From assembly GCA_025174535.1 (NCBI GenBank), contig JALBUN010000014.1, positions 558,001 to 622,000 of the forward strand: a stretch of DNA of 64,000 nucleotides, read 5' to 3'. Positions 10,369 through 24,500 of this stretch are shown here, piece after piece. The position numbers and the translations under genes are program-made. How positions within the stretch are numbered: the stretch's first letter is position 1; each line of letters begins with the position of its first letter. This DNA is from Cantharellus purpuraceus. Lineage: Eukaryota; Basidiomycota; Agaricomycetes; Cantharellales; Hydnaceae. The notes below the pieces were generated by a model. That model was not told the DNA's origin, made no database searches, and saw only the letters and a list, made by a program, of their open reading frames with translations.

Positions 10369-13300
10369 ATGCCAGGCTTTTCATCTCTCTCGGGAGTGGG
10401 GGATGCAGAGGCAGGAGCTCATGCGAAATGGTCGGGGGTACCCCATGTCTCAGGCCCGAAATGGCTAGAAATGCCAATACTCACTATTGGGATGATGGGG
10501 CTGCAGATTATCTGGTCAGTTGAAATGAGCTATGGTGAGCGTTTTTACGGCTCTCGGTAAATGCAGTGTCTTTACACATCGTCTAGCTTCCCCATATCTA
10601 CTATCCTTAGGAATATCTAAGTCTCTAATGTCTATCGTCTTTGTTGCTGGCCCGCTATCTGGTTTGATCGTTCAGCCTCTCATAGGTAAGGTCTGCCCAT
10701 TTTTACGCCACGAGCACTTCATGATATGCTTCCCCCTTTCGTCAAGGCGCCCTTTCTGACGGCTCACACTCACGGTTTGGTCGTCGTCGACCGTACATAT
10801 TTGTTGGCGTCCTCATTTGCTTTGGGGCCATGTTTCTTTTTGGCTTTACGCGCCAATTTTCAAGCCTGGTCACGACCAAGGGAAGCTCTGCGGTCAGTAT
10901 TTTCTTTACCTTGTCCAATGTGTAGATCCCGCTCACCATGCGACTTACTATCTTATGCAGAATCATGCGCTCTCTGTCATCCTCGCCATCCTTTCAATTT
11001 ACCTTATTGATTTTTCAATCAATGCTGGTATGTAAAATTTTGTTCCCCTTGCCGTTCCACTCAACTCGTATTTCACTAGTGCAGGCGATGGACCGTGCCC
11101 TCCTGGTTGATGCTCTTCCGGCATCTGAGCAGGAAAGGGGAAACGCTTGGGCAGGGAGAATGTTTGGGTTAGGAAGTGTCATCGGCTTCTTTGCGTGTGT
11201 GTTCCAGGGATATTCTTTCGTCTGTGACCTGACAAGCGCCTTCATCAACCCTCTCTTCCTACCCCCTGATGTGCGAACAAACAATTGGAAATTGGCCCTC
11301 TTGAAACAGAGGTAACGTTGATCTGACTTTATACCTACCATTCCTGAGGGGCACGCAATTGGAAATACTTTGCGGGATCACTTCGAGCCTTTTGATTATC
11401 ACCCACTTCATCACCGTATTCAATGTCAAGGAGCGTGTACTCAAACGGTCCACGACTGGGTATTGCTGCACCATACATCGTTTCAGGCACCATTGTGATG
11501 ATGAATTGCTTAGAACCCGTACCAAGTTGGGTCCTTGGAATGCCATCAAGAACATATGGACCAGCTTTTTGGAGCTGCCGCGGACCATTAACCAAATCGT
11601 GAGCTGCTGCTGTCTCGCGACTTGGACTTCTATAGCGTGTCACTGATATTTAAAACCAAGTGTCTCATTCAACTGTTGTGCGTTATTGCACTCATACGTG
11701 GACTATGGTGATGCTCATATTTGTATAGTGTATGGATCGCTTGGTTCCCTGTTCTCTTCTGGACCAGCTTGTACGTTGGTGGGTTACACACACGGTTTGT
11801 TTTAATTACTTCCCGGTAATCACACTGATTCTGACCTTTGAACTTGTTGTCGCGATCATATCTGGGAATTAAGAAACTCACCTGTGCCTGAAACGGACGT
11901 TGCCCGGGCCGAATTAGCAGCCGAGGCTACGCGCCTTGGTTCTCGTGCATTGCTGTACAACGCACTTGCTAGTCTAGCGGCAAGTATTATATGCCCATTT
12001 TTCGTCTCTGATGCCCGTAGCGTTACAAAAGATAGGCCAGCAAGGTCAAGGGATGAGAATACCGGTTGGCTTAGAGGTCTTAAATCGTTGTGGAACCAAC
12101 GTAGGAAATGTCATCTCGCGACCTTGTGGGCGATATCACATGGTGTTTTCGCAGCTTGTATGCTAAGCACTTTGTGAGTGTCCGTTTCTAATCAGCTGTC
12201 TTGTGTGTCATTAGGACACGCGTTACAACTACAAAACACCACCTAATCATTTCATGTTTCACACAGTCTAATTAAAACCGTAGCGGCCGCCACAGCAATC
12301 ATCACTTTATCTGGGTTTAGTTGGGCGATGACACAATGGGCTCCATTTGCCTTAGTGAGTCGTGCCTATCATGCTTATCGCCGCGGTGGTCTCGATGATA
12401 ACCGTCTGTAACGTTGATGTTATTGAATGGCCTTTATCAGATCGCGGAAGCTATTCATGGCGACTCAACAGTTAATTCAGCTCGCTACGTTCTTGGGGAT
12501 GCAGATGACGAGGCGGATGAGGATGATGCGAATATCCCTCTCCGTGGCACGCGTATGCAGCGTGCGACTGGCGAAGAGCGGCTGGGTAGTGTGGACGAAG
12601 GAAGACGCCTCATGTCCGAGGTCAAAGAGGAGGAAGATCATGATGAAGACAGCAGTGGCGTTCCATCAAAACATGTGCATTTTGACGCCGTGGGATCAGA
12701 CTCTCGGTTTAGCATGAGTATTGAAGCCACGCCCCCTGTGGAGTCATTGGAGATGATTTCTCATGCACATCACAGCCAGGAGGGTTTACACGTGGCAGCC
12801 ACGGGCAGTACTGTGCCGCACTTGGCAGAAACGACAGAGATTGATGAGGTAGGTGTAAGTATGGAGCATCCCGGTGACCTTAGCAGCACCGACGGTGGTA
12901 GCATAGAGGATAAAGCTGGTATCATATTGGTGAGTCACAGTGCATATTTTGTTTCCATATTAGCATAGTCTCTTGATTACGGGTAAGAGCATACTCAATG
13001 TCACTTGTGGAACGAGGACCGAAGTCTTCGGGGAGACCCGACCATGTTACCTTCTCTGTTTTTCCATGGACCTCCGCATTGCATCGCTGACTTGGCTCCT
13101 GATTTTTGTGACCATCTTAAAGGGCATCCACAATGTTTTCGTTGTGATTCCGCAATTCATCATTACCGGCCTTTCCTCTATTCTTTTCGCTGTAATGGAC
13201 CCTGACAAGTCGGTGCTGGCATCACATGGCGCTCCTGCCCACCCCGGCAGTCTCCCAGATATCCCAGTTGGCAACAGGAGCGCAAATCGTGATTTATTTA

Positions 13301-13541
13301 CTAAGACCCGTATGATGCTACCACGCGCGGAAGGGGAGGCTGCCACGAGGAGCGCCGACTCAGTTGCGGTGATTTTTCGGTGCGTGTTAAATCTGTTCGC
13401 GATTGTCGGGCAGAGCCGAGTCACGTCCGCTTACACTGCCTTCTCTGGGGGCTATTTACTAGCATCGGTGGCATAAGCGCTGCAATTGCGTGCATCCTAG
13501 CCTTCCGGTTGGCGATGGGATTGAAGCGTATCCGCCGATGA
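10369..13541 (+). CDS. Sucrose/glucoside transporter-like MFS protein (GPH type)
   Basis: Fourteen exons (10369-10534, 10587-10685, 10747-10892, 10961-11027, 11080-11194, 11310-11459, 11514-11598, 11661-11677, 11729-11794, 11874-12173, 12267-12354, 12441-12929, 13123-13379, 13463-13541) close in phase to 707 residues. Conserved blocks include WSVEMSYASPYLLSLGISKS, the loop RFGRRRPYIFVG, SIYLIDFSINAVQAMDRALL, LITHFIT-like helices, FVWIAWFPVLFWTSLYVGG and IHNVFVVIPQFIITGLSS. These fit fungal and plant SUT-type proton-coupled disaccharide importers of the plasma membrane, with about twelve membrane helices. A long acidic, serine-rich loop (exon 12) lies before the last helices. Exon 8 is a 17-bp microexon, and the intron 12930-13122 is longer than the rest. 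The exact sugar is not predictable. It converges on the URC4-like gene. Confidence 0.88.
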
Positions 13542-13734
13542 TTGTTATTTTACGCTCATGGCGTACGTCTTGCATTCAAAAGCCTCCTAGCTTGTGTGGT
13601 CGATCGCACAAATTGCACTACCACCAGGTCGCTGCAACGGCCCGCCGGACTCGCAGCAAATACTGTACAAACTAACATTTCTATAGTCAGGGTTGTATAG
13701 GCGTTTCTTTCCAGCAGACAGCGTAGGAGAAACT

Positions 13735-15342
13735 TCAAAACACTGTCCCGTCCGATTCTATGTCGATTGGCGGTCCACTAGTCTCGGGTCTTCGCTGTTT
13801 GGCGATCTCCCTCCCGCCCTTCCAGGTAGCACTTTCTAGAATCTGAGCAAGGCTCAAATTTGGAATATGTAGTTCCTTGCGAATAATAGCCGCAATGCGA
13901 TCTCTGATGAGCAGTCGTAATAAAGGGAGTTTTAGTATAGCAGACGACCAACAAGAACGGTGTACTCGCAGTTCAATAACTGTCATCGCTCTCCATTCAA
14001 TTATGGCTGGATGAGAAGGTGGCAGCCTTGGGATTGGTGAGGACGGGTTGGGGTAGTATGAGCGTGCAATTGTATGATCTTTGAGAGTAAGGACACCAAA
14101 GTCAATCAGAAGACCGCCGTTCCTGTACTCAGGAAGTCCTGTCAAGTCTTCCAGGCCATCCACTTTCCACTTCAAAACCTTTTCGATGGGTTCAATCAAG
14201 CTATATGCCAGCCACTGCGAAAGCTTGTGAAAAGGGACGAAGTCATCTCCTTCGGCTCGTTCAGGACTGGTAACATTGGAGCGAGATGCTTTCAGAGCGG
14301 AACATGGCCATACATCACCCAACGAAACATCGCCAAGTCGAGTACGAGATGTCGGCCAGATTGGAGCTAGACCATCCATGAGGACAGTCCATAGCGCAGA
14401 TATGTGAATACGTGCGTCGTGCTCGTGAGATTCGGAGGGTAAAGACTCAAAACGTAGAAAATCTTACAGGAGAGGTCAGAATAAGCGAACATATTTAGAA
14501 GCATCTAAATCACTCACCAAGGATATTTCCTGGACGTGCATCCGACCCGAAAAAGACGATATTCGATCGTAAAGCCTTCGCTAGATTGGATATCAGACTT
14601 GCACGTCCACTTATGCCCGTCATAGGGTTCGACGGATCAATCTGCATTGCAAAGGAAATATTTTCCTCTGTAAGTCGAGAGAGACCTTCACCTTTCGAAG
14701 GTCACAAGTTAGATCAAGTAATCATGTGGCTAGAAATGGTATTATATACCATCCACGCGATAAGGCTGCCTGCTGTCGGCGGAAAACATGCCGGCTTTGA
14801 ACATATCAAGGCTTGCAATTGCCAGCCCTTCCGAGCGGGTGTACACATTGCCACTATCTCTTTCGCGGTAGCTCCAAGCATTTCCAGCCCCGGCGTCAAG
14901 AAGCACAGACACAAGAAACAGATCAATAAGGCGTTTACAAACCTCGAGAATCGGGCTGCTCTTCGACCACTCAGAGATGAGCTCGCCTATCCTAGATTGA
15001 CCGACGTCAAAGTGGCGCCAGCGTCCGTGAGGAGGTATCTATGACGGACAAACATTTGACAAGGAAATAGGTCGATGCCCACAGCATATAAAAACTCACA
15101 GATTGTGGATTCGAACCGAAATCACGCTGATGTATGAAATATCATCATGGGAATGGGCCGGTGTTAGCTGAGGAACTCGCCTGGATGATGTCAATGCAGT
15201 ATTTGACCACCTCCGCTTCTCTATGAGCAACATAGTCGAAGTGTTCCAGAAGACCCTGTTTTGCTAATTCGTGCACTCGAGTGCACCGTTCGCGGATGGA
15301 TGGCAGGGTCCTCAAATATGCTGCACTTTGTGTCGCACTCAT
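13735..15342 (-). CDS. URC4: DUF1688 protein related to uracil catabolism protein Urc4
   Basis: Five exons (15342-15181, 15126-15100, 15038-14750, 14691-14518, 14462-13735) close to 459 residues, the usual length for this family. Typical blocks are LPSIRERCTRVHELAKQGLL near the N-terminus, PPHGRWRHFDVG, AGAGNAWSYRE, MTGISGRASLI and VLMDGLAPIWP. The C-terminus reads LAQILESATWKGGREIA followed by GPPIDIESDGTVF. In yeasts Urc4 is needed for the URC pathway, in which uracil serves as nitrogen source. Its exact biochemical step is unsettled. The first intron begins GCGAGT (GC-AG). The second exon is only 27 bp and supplies the conserved RDFGSN. Confidence 0.9.
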
Positions 15343-18211
15343 GTTTGTTAACATATCCATGCCTACGTAAAATTGTAAATTGTAAATTGAACGCGTTTTA
15401 CGTAACACTGATAACAGCATATAAGAGCGGAGAACAAAATACAATCAGATATGTGGTTGAGACTGAGTGGAGCAGTAGCAAATGATGAATCCCCCAGCTA
15501 ACGTGAACTACTGAGGACATAAGATCCCCCTTGATTAGCGCTGCCGCGATTCGTCTGACACGTTTGAACGTGGACAGCGCACGTTGGGCAAAGCGAGTTT
15601 GAAGACGAACTCGAGTTCAATCTTGCTGGTGAACGGCTGCAAGAAGCTCAACTAGGTGAGGAGGCCGAATAGCAGAGATAACGAAACGTACAGAGGTCGG
15701 CAGGAACAATTTGTTCCACATGAAGGGGGATGGGATGCAGAAAGGCGACAACTCCTGGACCCGCAGTCTTCCTTTAAGTAGACATAAGTGTCAGCCATAT
15801 AGTTAGGAACGTATACAAAACAGAATACATCAATATAAGAGTTTGTTGGTAGTTTATGTCCGCATATATATGCACGACCCGATATAACACGGTGGCACAT
15901 CCTTCAAAGAACACGGTGAGAATGTTATTGGGTCTGTTCCCACAGGCATGCTTGCTACACTGACCTAAATGGCTAGAGGTGGCGAGAAAAATAATGTGAA
16001 AGGAGAGGTACGATGCAGGGAGACAGCATCCCTGTGTGAGTTGGGAGATCTTTTAAGGCATTCGGTGTCCAACAAGCCACGCGTGAGACGCATTTCCAGA
16101 GTAAAACGGTGACGCTCGACACAGCCGGAAATCGAAGACCGGAGTGACGCTTGATAGTCAAGTGCTGCAGTCCGGAAAATTGGCGGAGGCCAATCAATAG
16201 CGTATTTGAGGTCACAGAAGCGCAGGGATGCAACGGATGACCGTGACATATACTATGCGGCGTGCAGTTAGCCAAGGGAGCTCAAGGAGCTTAGAAGACC
16301 AGGTGACAGGCCCAGATTCTGGAACCGGCCATACACACTTTGTAATCCTTGGCTCCCAACCTTCATGAAATATTTGAAGAAACCGGAAGGTACATTGAGT
16401 GCATACAGTATGGGCTGGACATTCGAGGCCTTGTTAGAGGTGCCTCAGGACACAGGGCACTTTCGCGAAATAAAACGTTTGTTACGAGATAATATGGACG
16501 AGGTGGCTTCATTGCAAAAACTGGGAGTGGCATGCAGGAGAGTCGTTGACACTGAGACGTACTTACGTCGGAGTTCAAGTCTGATTGCAGCTGACTCATC
16601 CCAACCACGTCGCAGAACGACAACCACGTTGTCCTCAAGCTTGGTCGAGCGTCCCCAAGTCGTGTCGCATGGTATCAAGGCAACTGATCGAGGGCCGGCG
16701 TCGGTGACGGTCCTATCGATAACCTTTCTCTCTGTCGTCCCTCAATATCAGACATGCGTCAAACACGTTGTGAACGATATATTCGTCATTGCTCCCTGAT
16801 TCTAATATAGGTCTGCTTGCTGCTTCTTGTGGTATTATAATGGTTTATGTATTAAACGCTTTGATACCCTTGGGCGTGCACACCAGGGCCAGAAAAACAT
16901 GTCACGGAACGTGGGCCATCCTTCCGGAACTCAGCGAGAAAATAGATTGTGCGCGACCAGCTGCCCCACAATAAAAAACCCCTGTGAGAGCCGCGTACAT
17001 GTGGACAGAGCTCCAATCGTGATCATTTTTTATCGCTTGGAACTCGGTATGAATCTTACCTCATAATTCGTGGCACCGACAACTTTCGAAGCTCAAATAA
17101 CACGCACGTCACGTTGGCTTCCCTCCCGCATACACAACCTCAAGGATGCACCCAAAACATCCTGCCTTCTGTGGCACGTTCATCGGTCACGCGTCTCGTT
17201 CGAATTGGACTTTCTTTCCATTCTTCGTCTGATGCTGCAACTTCCAAGTACCCCCAGATGCATCGGCATTCTCGCACGCTTATCAACAGTCAATGGTTAC
17301 TTTCAAGCTGCGACCATTCCCTCTGCCTCGCGTAACAAAGTCGCTAGCCGTCAATTCGGTTGTTTAATGGATGGTGGCACAACGACTTGACCTATGGCTT
17401 TCTAATTACGCAAATCGGCTATGAGCGGCACTTTCATCTCAGGTCGGAAGACGGTAGAGGTGTCGAGAGATGATAATCTTGTAAGGTTGGCCGACTTCCC
17501 AGAGAATTGTGGACCTGTACCTCTTACATCTCGCCAGTTATCTTTGCAGCGTGTTTGGTTCGTTTCGCAGTGTTTTTACTCGATTGAATCATTGACATCG
17601 AAGCGCCTTCTGGTACGGCCGCTGTATAGTTCGATCATGGACAAAATCGGCGACTTATTTTCATGCGAGCAGTATGCCCCACTCGTCGCATTACTCAATG
17701 TCGCTTCAGGTCCTCTATTAAGGCATGGAAAGCTTCCAAGTGACGGCACTCATCCCAGTCACCTTCACTGAAACCTAAAAATGAGCGGCTACTACCCGCC
17801 AGGTGCACGGGAACATCGTAGCCGATGGATTCTCATCGCGTAGCACCGGTGCAAGAGGCGGCCCTGCAGTACTCATTGGAGCCTCGATCTAGACTTTTGA
17901 CATCAGTCACTCGCTCTACCTCGATTTGCCGAAAGATTCTATGCATCGTGGCCAAGTTGAACGTCAACTAGGTTGCGGTAGGGCGTTTTCTCGTATGTTT
18001 TGGTATTGGATAGAAGACTGGCTCCATTCTCGTCATACCTCGTGTAGCCACATAAGCGTAACACTATGGTAACCTTAAGTTGCCGCTTTACTATCTGTTG
18101 TTTCCGAATATTACCAAACGATTGTCACATCACCCCTGCTTGGCACTCATGTTCTTCTGCACCCTAGTCTACTCTCCACTCTAAGCAATCATGATGTATT
18201 TCATGCTTGTT
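15343..18211. other. Interval without a recognisable gene
   Basis: Several open frames of 60-145 codons occur. The largest is on the plus strand at 16365-16799. None joins into a plausible exon chain or shows a known motif. The first few hundred bases presumably hold the URC4-like promoter and the last few hundred the F-box gene terminator. No tRNA or repeat was seen. Confidence 0.45.
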
Positions 18212-20199
18212 TCATAAACCCCACACGTCGGGCTCTGGAAGTGGAACTTTCTCCGGCGGAAGAGGTGGATCCGTAAACCAACCTGTTGAGAGAGGTACAT
18301 CATCTGGAGTTGAAGACATTTGCAGACCTTACACATACCATGTAACCTGTCAATGTGTTTGTCAGCGTCTCTTGCGCGTTCATACTCTATAAACCAATTT
18401 GGATTGGTTTTATACGGCTCCGGCTTTACATATACTAGAGTGTTTCCGAATGGAAGAGGTACCGCAATGGGGAAAGCGGGCGCACCCTGACGTGACACGT
18501 ATAAGAAGGCTCCACATGGACAGGCGAAACGAGGCTGACGCACCTCATAGTGCCAGATACACCAATAGCCCACAGTCTCCTTAGGCTTCCCGGGAACAGT
18601 CCATCGTCCGTATATACCCCAAGGGATCATGTGCCCTGTAGCCAAGTAAACGTCCTCGTCTTCCTCTTCCTCGTCGTACACCTTCCTCAAATCCACGAAA
18701 GTGTTTCTATAGGTCCCTCTGAAATTTGATGAGTTATTTCATTTAGTGTCCCAGCCTCTCTCTATGCTCACGTTATCAAGAATTTACCGCCGAAATCCCC
18801 GCCTCGGCCCAAGACCTCCCCGTTGGGGAGAAAATCTAAGCACATACCTATGTATTAAGGTGCGTTGATCAGTAAGGACCACGATGGGCATATAACGATC
18901 CTTACGCATAGGCGCACGATTTAACTTGGGTCTTTCTGCAGGACATCGAGCCGACCTGATCGTTGCGAACTGACCCATGACATAAACGCGGCCTTTCCAT
19001 GCCTCCTTGACTCGGGAAACCCAAGCTGTTCCGTTTGGATCAACGTCACCGTTAGCATCCAGCCAAATATCAGGGCCCATGGGGGGGTGAGGGTAGAGTT
19101 TACGCTCCATCTGCGAGAGCTGTCATGACAAAAAAGTGGGTGAAACTGATAAAGAGCAAATAGCACACGAGGTTACCTCGTCTAGTTGAAGGAGCTTATT
19201 GGCTACGAGGAAGGTATATGTCAGACTGCTTAGAGTGCTTTTCCTGTGATCATGCTTTGGGAGATCGGAGATAGAGTTGTCGGCATTTATCACGGAGTCA
19301 TTGGTGGTCTTCACTACAGTAGGCACTGCCCACATCCCTAGATGCGACTCGTGAGTTTCCCGGAAGTAGCATATAATAGATCCCTACTGATTAACAATTC
19401 AGAGGCGGATATCAATGCTTGCAGATATCTAGACTTAACATCCTTAACGCGAACCTTCAGCACCTCGTCGTTGAGAAAAGGGTCTATGAAAAAATCGGAA
19501 AACACTTTCAGAGGCAGTCTTGTGGTTATGTGCGAATGGTATGAAACTGACAAAGATCCAGGTTATGGCATTCTTACAAACAATGTCAGCGCCATGTCAA
19601 CAGAGTCATATACATGGTGGCTAACCATGTTCCGTCAGCACGTCATACATCACTCGCATGTACCTGACACCTCGTTCTTGATATTTCTCGAAGGCATCGG
19701 GAACATTCAGGCCCCAAAAAGCCTGAATGTAGACGTGTGGCGTTGGTTTTCCCATCTTCCACTGGGTCATATACTCATCGTCCGGGAACTCGGCCTTGTC
19801 GAAAGCAGATTTCACCAGTAAACCCCATCCATCGGGGCCATAATTCTGGTCAGGAGATTCGGCTGCCCGTTGCACTTTCCTGGTCAAAACACCTAGATCA
19901 TATCCACGTCCCCAGTGATGATCAAGCCAACAATCGACGGTCCTAAGTATCCTGGCGAATCTTCTGCACGTCGACGACAGGGTAAGAAGCGTTCGTGGAT
20001 CCAAGCACCAAGACCCTATCGTTAATATCAGTTCCTCCGGGAATTGTGGCAGTTCTGGCAATGGCCGTAACACTGTTATCCACGTTTCTACGAAGGGGCT
20101 GCTAGCAACTTGGGGTGCGTATTCGGTACGCGGCTTGAAGCGACTCGCCGACGGGACCAGTCGTGGTGGCAGCGTCGCCTGAGGTTGATAGTAGCTCAT
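18212..20199 (-). CDS. F-box protein, fungal type
   Basis: Six exons (20199-19626, 19546-19388, 19337-19177, 19110-18848, 18718-18339, 18282-18212) close to 535 residues. The F-box is at residues about 72-106: FPEELILTIGSWCLDPRTLL then STCRRFARIL. This segment normally binds Skp1 and places the protein in an SCF ubiquitin ligase. The rest contains no WD40 or leucine-rich repeats. It has a proline-rich lead, an acidic stretch DEEEEDED, and short cysteine pairs (ACPCG, CKVCKC is intronic), and ends LPEPDVWGL. Large families of such F-box proteins occur in Agaricomycetes. The substrate is unknown. The start at 20199 is the first ATG in frame. An upstream in-frame extension has no ATG. Confidence 0.75.
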
Positions 20200-21518
20200 G
20201 GTTTCAACGGGGCAAACGACTGTGGCAGTCACGGAAGTCAGGTGGCGCAAGTCGTATTTATACTCAAATCACTTCCAAGCGAAGAAGAGCTGTCAGGAAA
20301 TAAATAGAAACCTGGTGGTGCCAAGTAGACCGATAGAATAGAAAGAAGTCCTCGAGCGCTATCTAAGCAACACGCGTGAGCAGAGAGGAAGGGGGCCGTC
20401 TGGAGTTAATTGATACACACATTCCAACGTCAGTTCGAAAACATAACAGAACTTTGCTTCATCCGTTATCTGAGACCAGAAACAATAATACAAGTCGCTC
20501 CGTGATACTCTGCGCATTTGCACTCTACAAAGTCAACTTGATTGGCATGCCATCAATTAAATTGGCACTGGTCGTGTCTGAGATAGAAGTGGCAGATAGA
20601 AGTGTGTTCGGTTTATGTAACAGAGTCTTTGGTTCCCGTCACAGTGAATCCATCCTTCGCGGCCATCGTTCATTGTTGCGTGCAGATATAGCCGTGCACT
20701 AGATTATCATGCTCCAGATTTGGGGATCCTAAACGCTTTACGAGTTTGCGAATTTGGAGCCTAATGACCACGCTCAGTCAGCATCGATCTTGTGCTACAC
20801 TGAAGGGTCATGCACACCTGCAGTGAAGTCTCGACCTCGACACCAGATGGAAGAAAGTGTTCCTAAGTTCATTGTACCTTCCCGAAAAGCACCGAAAGAA
20901 GTGATGTGGCAAAGCCAAGTGCTATGGCGAAGCCTGGCCGGCGGCTACGCTAATCATTTCTCGAGTACGGAACTTGACGGTCTGTAAACATTTCCTGCAG
21001 CGCAACACATGAATACAGTTTTTTTTTTCCACGTACCTGCTCACAGACTTGAAGCAAGCCAGTAGACCAGTAGATATCATCTCTTTATATAGCGAATCCC
21101 TACCACTTGACTAAAACTGATTCCTCGTAGGAGTTCCCAGTGTCTGACTCCATGAAGTGAAGTGGTAGAGTGACATGCTGTAATATCTAGTCTGGTCGAG
21201 CATTCTTCAACCTGAAATAACAATGGCTCAACACCAATTCGCAAAACCACGGTAATTCTGCTTACATAGTATGACTTGAACGTGCAAAGCTGTCTTATAC
21301 ATTATCACCAGACTCGAAAAGAAGGTCGCAGGACACAAGGTGCATTGAAAGTATGAGCGTTTCATCCCACAACCTTCTGCAATTGCTCCAGCGATTCATA
21401 CAGGCTAATATTTGACTACGATTTCGTAGAGGTGGTCAGACAAGTCACTCGCAACTGTCACGATGTGACATATCTATATGTCTGCAGTGACAAACTTCAC
21501 ATTTTCGTGCTCACAGTA
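20200..21518. other. Divergent promoter interval between F-box gene and recyclin
   Basis: No gene recognised. At about 21222 a short ATG-led segment with a following GT-AG intron could be a leader exon of the recyclin transcript or a very short upstream reading frame. A run of nine T lies at about 21020. Confidence 0.4.
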
Positions 21519-24500
21519 ATGGACAAATGGGCAACCCTCGAGCCGGTCAGACTATATGCTTCCGCAACTACAGGTCTTCGCTCCCGCACTGCTGCCAAGC
21601 CCGACCTTTCCACGTACATAGGTCGACTACCAAAGGACCTTCATCTTTTGATTGTCGCATATTTACCGGTATATCAGATCCCAGCGTATAGTCGTGCAAA
21701 TCATGCTCTTTCCAGGTTGACACAAGATGAAAGGGTATGGAAAGCCAAGTGGAATGCTCTCCTCGGCAGGCAGGATGGTCTCGCCGATGTGCTGGACGAG
21801 TTGGAGGCGCTGGCAAAGGGGAAAACAGCTGAAGCCCGAGCTCGAGCTCCGCCAACACTCCCTGTAGATGCAGACGACGAGTTTGGGGATTTCGCGTCTG
21901 TTCCCATGGGGCTAGCACAGCCAGAAGAGATGGGCGACTTTGTTGGTTCTTTCAACAACGTGACCATCGCACCTCCAACTCCTTCGCCTACAAAACCTAC
22001 TTTTCGTTCCAAGTACATTAGAGCACACAACCTTCTGAAGCCGCTACTGGCCAGCTTAGATTCCTCACCCCATCTCATTCTACCAAACCTCTTTCCGTCT
22101 CCGTCATCTACTTTGCGACATCAATCAAGGATATTACATCTCCTTCTTCTCTACCTCTCTCCGACTGTGCAGCCCCTGCGAAACTGGCCAGCCCTACGCT
22201 CATCATTGCGAAGTGCCGTCGATCGTTTTGAGGCCAGTCTGCTCGCTGCATTCGAGAGAGCTGATGGACTCAAGGATGAGGATGGCATGAAAGACGCTGC
22301 GTGGTCCAGCTGGGAAGTATGGGATCAGATGCAAGGTGGAGAATGGGAAGTAGGGCGTGTTTGGACGGAGAAACGCGAAGTATTTTACGAGAGTGAGAGA
22401 TGGGACCCTCTCAAAAACTTTACGTGCGTTACTCCTGGCCTCCACTTTACTTCGTGAAAATGAGATCAGCGATCCAGGAAGAATAATGTTCTTGATTTTG
22501 ATGCCATGGTTGACTTCATGACGTATCAACTAAATGTCATTCACGAGCACGGTTCTATTGCCGTGCGCGTCTTTCCACCAGCTGCCAATGTTTTGACAAT
22601 GTTTGCCAGTCGTATATCTGTTGAAGTGGCAAGTACTTTGCAATCCAGTAGTCGATGTATTGTGACCCATTGGTAATCAGATCGCCGAGTACATTCTACC
22701 GCTACTCAGTCGAGCACGCGAAATCTCAAACGATATCTTTTTGAGAGCTACTGCGGCCAGTTTTGCGCAAGCTTGGCGGATGGTAGGTGTATTGATGAGC
22801 GTAGGTGGCGAAGGTATCACTAAGACTCAGGCGGAAGACGTTGTGTAAGAACAACATGTAACACCGCTTGCATAGCTCAAGCTGTTTCACCTGACTTCTT
22901 AAACCAGATATCAGATGTTCGAGCAGAATATGGACGAATATCTGGACGAAGAGGTTGAGTCAGTGAAGTCTACCCTTGAGACTATCTGTCGTGATTGGGA
23001 ACGCAAGGTATGCGAGTATATTGTCGCCTGGTAACGCTTGACGATAAAACACCAGCTTACGAGCCAATCGCAAGCGACTGCTGTCGAACAATCAGCACGC
23101 TTCCTCGACTCACAAAACCCTGCACTCATGAAACGCAACGTTCTTGCCTCCTTTACAAATGTCTTGCTCCTCCCCGTAACCATTGTGCCGCGGACTGTTG
23201 GGGCCTTCGTCACTACAAGCTCTACAGCCGCTGTGAACGGTATTGCAATGCTAAATCCTCAACGATGGGGAGCTCAGGCCGCGAATGGTTATTCAGCCGA
23301 CTTCAGCGGCAGGAATGGGGACTTCTATCTGGACAATGCAGATCTAGAGGAGGCTGAGAAGAGGGAAGATAAGCGGCCACGTAAGTTCTGTCTACATCGT
23401 TTCATCTAACGCTGTCGTACTCACTTTTCGGAAGCATCGGTTTCGTCTGGTGCAACTCTTGAGGTCCCGTCTTTGACAACAGGAACGACTGTATCGAGCC
23501 GTTCTATATCCCCCGGGTCGTCTCCGGCAGCTTTCGATCGATTACAGATGTTACTTTCTTTGGATGTTGCACTGGAGCTAATTCATGCTGACCGAGAGTC
23601 ACTGAAGCGAGTGGAGACGTTTCAATATTATCCCGGACACTATGGCCACAAAGTGCGGGAGACTATTGAGGAGCTTTTCATTTTATTGCTGCAAGCATTG
23701 AGCGATAGGCATATACGTCCCGGCTTTGCACAGTACGCGTTTGCCTTGGTCCTCGCCCGACTCCAGTCGAATAGTATTCATCTTTGTATCCTACAGTGCT
23801 ACGGAACAAATGCATACATACAAGCCTGCGGAGCACGAAGAGACTACCAGTGTCGCGCCTTTGATGCAATTCTTCGAGCTTGTGCATATTGGCGACACGA
23901 TTCAGTCGATGGCTCAGGTCTACTTTGACAAGGAAATGGTGTGTGTATGTTACGTCATAGTCTCTGATCTTGTGTATACAAATTCCCACAGGCACCGCAC
24001 ATTGATCGGACAGACTTCTTAAATGGTGTCGTTCGGGAGAAGAAGCGGTTTGAGAATGCGCTTGATGACTGTGTTGCGGCAGGCTTGAATGCTGGCACGG
24101 AAGTGTTAATGAATCAAGTAAGAAAACCTGGATACCTCGCATGCTCTAGGTGGTCTCATCATTGTTTGTTCAGGTGGAGCACATCATATGGACGCGAACT
24201 GGTCCGCGAGAGTACTATCCTCAGGAAGGGGATTCTCTTGAACTGGGTGCAACGCAGGGTTGTAGAGAGGCAATTGCATGTCTCGAAATGCATTGCAAGC
24301 TAATCCGAGGGAGTACGAGCAAAGACGTTCTCGAAGTGTTTTATCAGGAAGTTGGGATTCGACTTCATGCGTGAGGTCCACTTTGACGCCTACAACTATA
24401 CCGTCGCTCACTCATATATGACAGCGTTATACAGAAGCATCTTAAGCGCCAAATCATCTCACTAGACGGAGGCTTTCAAGTGATAGCGGATTTGAATGCA

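Noticed and set aside
15100..15126. tRNA-like TTCGAA sequence
   Set aside because: It lies in the 27-bp second exon of the URC4-like gene and there is no cloverleaf around it.
16365..16799. 145-codon plus-strand open frame as a gene
   Set aside because: No domain, no splice partners and no conserved-looking composition. Left inside the unassigned interval.
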